A DNA stretch of 64,000 nt from Trogon surrucura (lineage: Eukaryota; Chordata; Aves; Trogoniformes; Trogonidae): positions 9,780,689 through 9,844,688 of the forward strand of contig CM036658.1 of assembly GCA_020746105.1 (NCBI GenBank). Reading direction: 5' to 3'. A model generated the notes under the pieces. The model did not search any database. It had not been told where the DNA came from and worked only from the letters and a program-made list of their open reading frames with translations. Positions 59,416 through 64,000 of the stretch are shown here, in pieces (positions within the stretch are counted from its first letter, which is position 1; each line of letters begins with the position of its first letter). Position numbers and translations under genes: made by a program.

Positions 59416-60378
59416 TGTTTAGTGACATATCATGCTAAAGTCACCCATCAGACAGCATGTAATGTTGCTTATCTTGCCATGTTGCTCCTTAAGTGCTTGT
59501 CATAAATGATTGCTCTGGAATAAAAAGTTGTACTGGGTTTTGTTATTATGTTGTTTAACTCTTTAATATGATGGAGCAGACTCCACAGAAAACATAATAA
59601 CCAGACCTATTTACATACAAGCTTCTGGAAAAGAAAAAATATAGGTTATTTTGAAAGTTAAAATAGTTTTTTTTTAAAAAAAAATATTTCCACTGTAGAT
59701 ATCACTTCATTTCTCCCCCTTTAAAATCAGTTTTATCAAAACAGTATAAACACCATGAACATTAGAAAGTGCTCATAAATTTACTCCTAGCCTCAAATAC
59801 GTATATTTTTGCAAATGAAAGCTGCATCTTGAAAATCCTCCCAACTTCAAGAGACGCTGTCATTCAAGTAATATTTCTGAAATTAATTATGTGAAGCCTT
59901 ATTTAACTATAACAGAAAATTGCCCATTAAGTACAAGAGAAACAAAACCTGTAGTGGAAGCAACAGTGCATTAAGTGATTCAACTCAAAATTCATCTTTT
60001 TTTTTTTTTTTTTTATGAAAGTGATATGAAGCCAGATATCCTGTCATTGTTAGCATAGGTTTTTAAGTAGCAAACCTTAAGGTTAGTCAGAAAATGAAGT
60101 GCTCATAATAACCTCATAACTGCACAGTCCAGCCTGCACTTTATTTGGTCAGATTTTTGTAGGTAATTGAGGTCAATTTGAAGCGAGACTGAGAAGCTCA
60201 ATTTTCCACCCAAGTGCCACATTACTCTGATGGCACAGAACCAACAACAATTTCATGCATTCAGAGCCTCTTTGAAAACTATTAACTAACTATGTGTCGC
60301 ATTAGTAACAGAACTGGCCAAAGATTAACAGGAGACAGATTTGGTTTGATGTCTTCAATTATCTTTTCTCATTTCCAG
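59416..60378. other. Unique AT-rich sequence with poly(T) tract
   Basis: A T-run of about 17 bases lies around 59998-60014. No gene or repeat family recognised. Confidence 0.5.
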
Positions 60379-60632
60379 CAAACTTGATTAAAGCAAAGAT
60401 GTTCAGAGAAAGTGATACCCTTTCTTCACAATTAGTACCGAGAGTTGCTGTTACACAGGACATCAATTTCACCACACAGCTACGGGGAGCTTCCAGAATG
60501 CAAAGTGCTGGGACAGGATATGCTACAACTCACCACTTTTTCACTAAACTCAATTCCACTAGAAAGTCCCTGATAAGCTCCACTTATCAACTGATAACAG
60601 GAGAAAAAGTTTTAAGTAGATGTATATGTTAG
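60379..60632 (+). CDS. Candidate coding exon (plus strand), unrecognised gene
   Basis: A strong acceptor (attatcttttctcatttccag, ending 60378) precedes about 84 open codons to TAG at 60630-60632. Residues include MFRESDTLSSQLVPRVAVTQ, TTQLRGASRMQSAGTGYATT and HHFFTKLNSTRKSLISSTYQ. The 'AGTGYxTxxxFFT' pattern recalls the TGY/SGF-type repeats of axonemal microtubule stabilisers (SAXO-like), a loose resemblance by eye. The frame needs one base from the previous exon, so it cannot follow the 58525 candidate directly. A donor is possible at GAAAAA|GTTTTA (about 60612), which would join in phase 0 with the candidate at 63559. Chance is possible. Confidence 0.4.
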
Positions 60633-61684
60633 CGCTAGCAGTACAGCAGAGCAAGAGTCAGCCTGAGAAAAATCTCAATTTATAGCCCGGATAGTTTGGT
60701 ATTTTAGGAAATAAGATTATACACATTCTGAGGATTCTTTGTTTTCAGAGCATGTAACATTAAAACAAACTTTATAAGCAAACAGACAAAGCACCAAAAC
60801 AAAAACAAACCGACTTCCCACACAACATATGAGTGGTAGTGGACAGCTCAGGACACATGGAATTACTCGTGATTTAAGATATTGTTCAACTGAGCTTCTC
60901 CCTCTGTAAGCTGCTGGTATCTGTGGATGGTAATTCCCGTGTTTTTTCCAGCAGTGCATGCAAACAAAGGTTAAACTTCTATTTGGTAATTGTTGAAGTC
61001 CTGCAAGTAGGACTGTGGTGGATAAAAGATGCTTGTGCTGCTGTGGACACAAGCTGTTCCACTGTTCCACTGTTACTCTGTTACTCTGTTTCACTGTTAC
61101 ACTGTTACACTGTTTCACTGAAGAGTTGTCGTACAAAGGCCTCCAAGATCACTTGCCACAATAATTCCAAACAAATTTAAGAGAAAGAAAGTAAAAATAT
61201 GAACTTCCAAAATATTTTATTTTTTTTTTATGGAGCAACTGTATCTACTGTTTTTATTTCTATTTACTGTTTAAAATTATCTTCACTAAATCTGTGCAAT
61301 AAGTAATTCAGACTCAATCTCCACTCACATTTTTCTTAAAATCTCATATTTCAGTGTCAGTTGTAGTAGCATGGATAGTAGTTTTCTGAATCTGAAACAA
61401 GAAACCAAATTACTGTAATTCGCTCTACAGATACCTTCCAAAAATAAGTGTGTTGCATTTCTTCAGTCAATAGGAGTTAACTATTGGGAACTTCCAACCA
61501 GCTTGGCCATCTCTTTCCAAGCTAATGGGAAAGAAGATGATAGGAAGGAAATATATCAAAATCAAAATGCTCAAAACAATTCAGAATTCTCTCGTGATAC
61601 CCTCTTGGCATGCCTTAAATCCAAAGAGAAATTTCAGGGACTATGTAAAGACCCAAACTATTAGCATGCAAATTTTTAAGCCAT
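60633..61684. other. Unique sequence with an 8-bp tandem array
   Basis: Contains the 64-bp array at 61057-61120 listed separately. No gene is supported. The minus-strand frame 60717-61136 runs across the array and is not credible. Confidence 0.5.
61057..61120. repeat. Eight-unit, 8-bp tandem repeat (TTNCACTG-like)
   Basis: Eight consecutive 8-mers: TTCCACTG twice, TTACTCTG twice, TTTCACTG, TTACACTG twice, TTTCACTG. The period never slips, and the variant order is A-A-B-B-C-D-D-C. This looks like a small minisatellite that grew by pairwise duplication. Confidence 0.9.
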
Positions 61685-62357
61685 ACCTGGGGGTTCTAGT
61701 GGACAGTAGGATGACCATGAGCCAGCAATGTGCCCTCGTGGCCAAGAAGGCCAATGGCATCCTGGGATGTATTAGAAGGGAAGTAGCAAGTAGGTCAAGA
61801 GAGGTCCTCCTGCCCCTCTACTCTGCCCTGGTGAGGCCACCTCTGGAATATTGTGTCCAGTTCTGGGCCCCTCAGTTCAAGAAGGACAGGGAGCTGCTGG
61901 AGAGAGTCCAGCACAGAGCCACAAAGATGGTGAAGAGAGTGGAACATCTTCCTGTTGAGGAAAGGCTGAAGGAGCTGGGTCTCTTTAGCTTGGAGGAGAC
62001 TGAGCGATAACCTCATAAATGTTTATAGCTATGTCAAGAGGGAGTGTCAGAAGGGTGGAGCCAGGCTCTATTCAGTGACATCCAATGACAGGACAAGGGG
62101 CAGCTGGTAGAAGCTGGAACATAGGAGGTTCCACAAAAACATCAGGAAAACTTTTTCCCTGTGAGTGTGACAGAGCGCTGGAACAGGCTGCCCAGGGAGG
62201 TTGTGGAGTCTCCTTCCCTGGAGACATTCAAAACCTGCCTGGAGGCATTCCTGTGCGATCTACTGTAGGTGATCCTGTTCTGGCAGGGGGCTGGACTAGA
62301 TGATCATTTGAGGTCCTTTCCAAGCTCTAATGTTCTGTGATTCTGTGATTCTGCGAT
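61685..62357 (+). mobile_element. CR1 LINE 3' fragment (plus strand)
   Basis: It begins within ORF2 at [20 protein letters not shown] and continues [39 protein letters not shown] and [12 protein letters not shown] stop follows (near 62008) where other CR1 copies read on. The late block and tail follow, closing with 'tgttctgtgattctgtgattctgcgat' (62331-62357). The ORF2 part closely resembles the 17.1-kb copy, including the EETE(R/G) stop position, so the two are sister copies of one subfamily. Confidence 0.94.
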
Positions 62358-63558
62358 ACCAAGGGAGACATGCAATGAATCACTGAAAATTACATCTGAA
62401 ATTCAGCACTAAGGCTATTACAAAGTCATAACTACTATTTTGTTATCACATTTTTAATTCTGAATAACCTGACCTGTGGAAAGTGTAGATTTTTTATGGA
62501 AAAAAAAAAAAAAAGAGCACGGCCTCATATACCCTAAATCCACGAAACAAGTCTATGCTGTAGGCAAGTACTATGGTAATGCACAGTAAGTAATGTACAG
62601 ACTCACTTTCATTTACATCCTAAAGGATTGAAAGAAAACTGGACATCATCTAAATACTGCAATGTTCCTTAGGGTAGGAAAATTGACATTTTTCACATCT
62701 TAAAGCAGTTATAATATCTTCTGAGTATTGCCTGTCACACTGAGGTCCCTTTTCTCAGAGCACATGGAGACATTTAAAAGGCATTCACATGAAGAATGAA
62801 TGTGTAAGAATAGAAAGCACTAGAGGATATTAAAATAAAGCTATTAGAAGCCCAGAATTTCTGAGAAATCTGCTTGTTACCATTAAATTGCTGAACTACA
62901 TAGAAGAATGTGAAATATTATTTTTTAAAACATCAAACAAAACCAGAAGTACCAGATTCCTCTCTGGCAAAAAGTTACTGAGCTGAGATCTGGAAGAAAT
63001 AGGTAAAATAGCTCTCTGGAAGGAGGAAGGCACTAGCCAGAATATACATCCACCTCAGATAAATCTCCTACTTGACAGCATAAGATCAACTGCGTGCAAA
63101 TTCATGAAGAACAGACATAATCCAGGTTTTCTGGACTCAGAGGAAGAAAAGCACTGATCGCATGTGATTCATCAGCCTACAAATGAAATATTTTCCCGCA
63201 AGATATTCTAACATTGCAAATCCAGATGCAAAGCACAGGTTTACTGATACTTGTTCTGTTGTTGTCCTTGTTTACCAGAAGTGTATGTACATATATAAGA
63301 TTTACATAAGTACATGTATCTATGCGCATGCATATACATACTTGCAAAGCCACACTACATATCGACACACACTTTAAAATATGATCTTCAGTCTTGAAAC
63401 ATGGTCATATAGAAATGGATCAGCTTACAGAGATGATCTGTCACCACCTCGTTCATTCAAAACACAACCATCTCATCCAACTTCCCAAGTAATTCCCATT
63501 CCCCTAATAATTCACAGCCTTTGTCACCAGTAACTTATCCTCTACATTGCCTGTACAG
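62358..63558. other. Unique sequence leading to a candidate exon
   Basis: A poly(A) run lies at about 62500-62514 and a TA/CA-rich stretch near 63280-63340. No recognised repeat family. Confidence 0.45.
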
Positions 63559-63753
63559 TATCGGAAAAGAGTAACTTCATTTTGCAAACAAAAGGTGGGA
63601 AAGGTTAACCGCAACAGCGAGTCTGTGTCAAAGGGTCCTACGACCAAGCCTTTCTATTCCCAGAGCAAAGTCCCAATGATAGAGTCATCATGCAGCAGAG
63701 AAGCCATCCAAAGCAATTTTAAATACCTAAATGAGAAGCAAGTTTATATATGA
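63559..63753 (+). CDS. Candidate coding exon (plus strand), unrecognised gene
   Basis: The acceptor cttatcctctacattgcctgtacag ends at 63558. The frame is open in phase 0 for 64 codons to TGA at 63751-63753. The peptide begins YRKRVTSFCKQKVGKVNRNS and continues SKGPTTKPFYSQSKVPMIES and REAIQSNFKYLNEKQ, basic and lacking long hydrophobic runs. A donor could be CAA|GTTTAT near 63741, otherwise this would be a last exon. Its phase fits the possible donor near 60612. I recognise no domain. Support is only the acceptor and the protein-like composition. Confidence 0.35.
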   Translation, partial: YRKRVTSFCKQKVGKVNRNSESVSKGPTTKPFYSQSKVPMIESSCSREAIQSNFKYLNEKQVYI

Positions 63754-64000
63754 CCCATAGAAAGTTGAGAGGATGAGACACGGTTTAGTGATTAATGTCT
63801 ATCTCTCTTTCAAGGGATATTTCCTCCTACATTTGCATGCAGTAGAGAAGGGATTTTGCTAAACGTTTTTAAATGGAAACATGAGTTTACAGTTAACAGT
63901 AGCAAAACCACTGAATGTCAGATACCATTTTAATGTTTAACAAGTATCCTAGCAAGTCTGTCAACAATCAGCTGCAGGCACCCTTAGTGCAGTCAGTTTG
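63754..64000. other. Unique sequence at window end
   Basis: Nothing recognisable. Confidence 0.5.

Noticed and set aside
60717..61136. 139-codon minus-strand open frame
   Set aside because: Its N-terminal part is the translation of the 8-bp tandem repeat, and no acceptor, donor or protein similarity is evident.
1..64000. CRISPR arrays, operons, ribosome binding sites, prophage, plasmid features
   Set aside because: Composition, CR1 and LTR content show vertebrate nuclear DNA. No regularly spaced direct repeats or dense coding were seen.
1..64000. Intact endogenous retrovirus (gag, pol, env)
   Set aside because: Only LTR-like units were found. No protease, retroviral RT, integrase or envelope motifs were seen in any frame. 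The RT strings present are CR1-type.

Overview
This window reads as AT-rich, gene-poor vertebrate nuclear DNA, almost certainly from a bird. The main evidence is the large number of CR1 LINE copies. They carry CR1-type reverse-transcriptase strings ([29 protein letters not shown]), the typical 3' end reading 'gatgatctttaaggtcccttccaa', and the short terminal repeat unit 'attctatg'. Long terminal repeats (LTRs) typical of avian endogenous retroviruses are also present. I see no bacterial, organellar or CRISPR features, no recognisable tRNA or rRNA, and no intact retroviral gag, pol or env. The species cannot be fixed from this sequence.

Layout: 0-14.8 kb is mostly unique sequence. It holds a likely LTR (about 2.48-3.06 kb), a CR1-in-CR1 nest (3.9-5.9 kb), CR1 tails at 8.4 and 10.4 kb, and a good candidate terminal coding exon on the minus strand (12.64-13.15 kb). 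From 14.87 to 18.34 kb there is a three-level nest: an old minus-strand CR1 was split by a younger plus-strand CR1, which was in turn split by a solo LTR with a perfect 5-bp target duplication. From 18.3 to 35 kb there are a coding-like remnant, a second type of LTR (20.3-20.9 kb), small CR1 pieces, about 7.4 kb of unrecognised AT-rich sequence and a second solo LTR (32.35-33.48 kb). From 35 to 50.7 kb there are further CR1 copies, including one with a 260-codon open frame, and a minus-strand LTR broken by about 1.2 kb of foreign sequence. From 51.7 to 64 kb CR1/LTR insertions alternate with four short open frames on the plus strand. Each of these follows a good splice acceptor.

For cellular genes the most interesting signals are those plus-strand exon candidates (51715-51935, 58525-58687, 60379-60632, 63559-63753) and the minus-strand terminal exon candidate near 13 kb. 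The first two plus-strand candidates are phase-compatible across a splice. They may be parts of genes whose introns make up much of the window. I do not recognise either product with confidence, and splicing was judged by eye only. The rest of the window is best described as intronic or intergenic DNA shaped by repeated CR1 and LTR insertion, with sense and antisense open frames inside those repeats that are not cellular genes.
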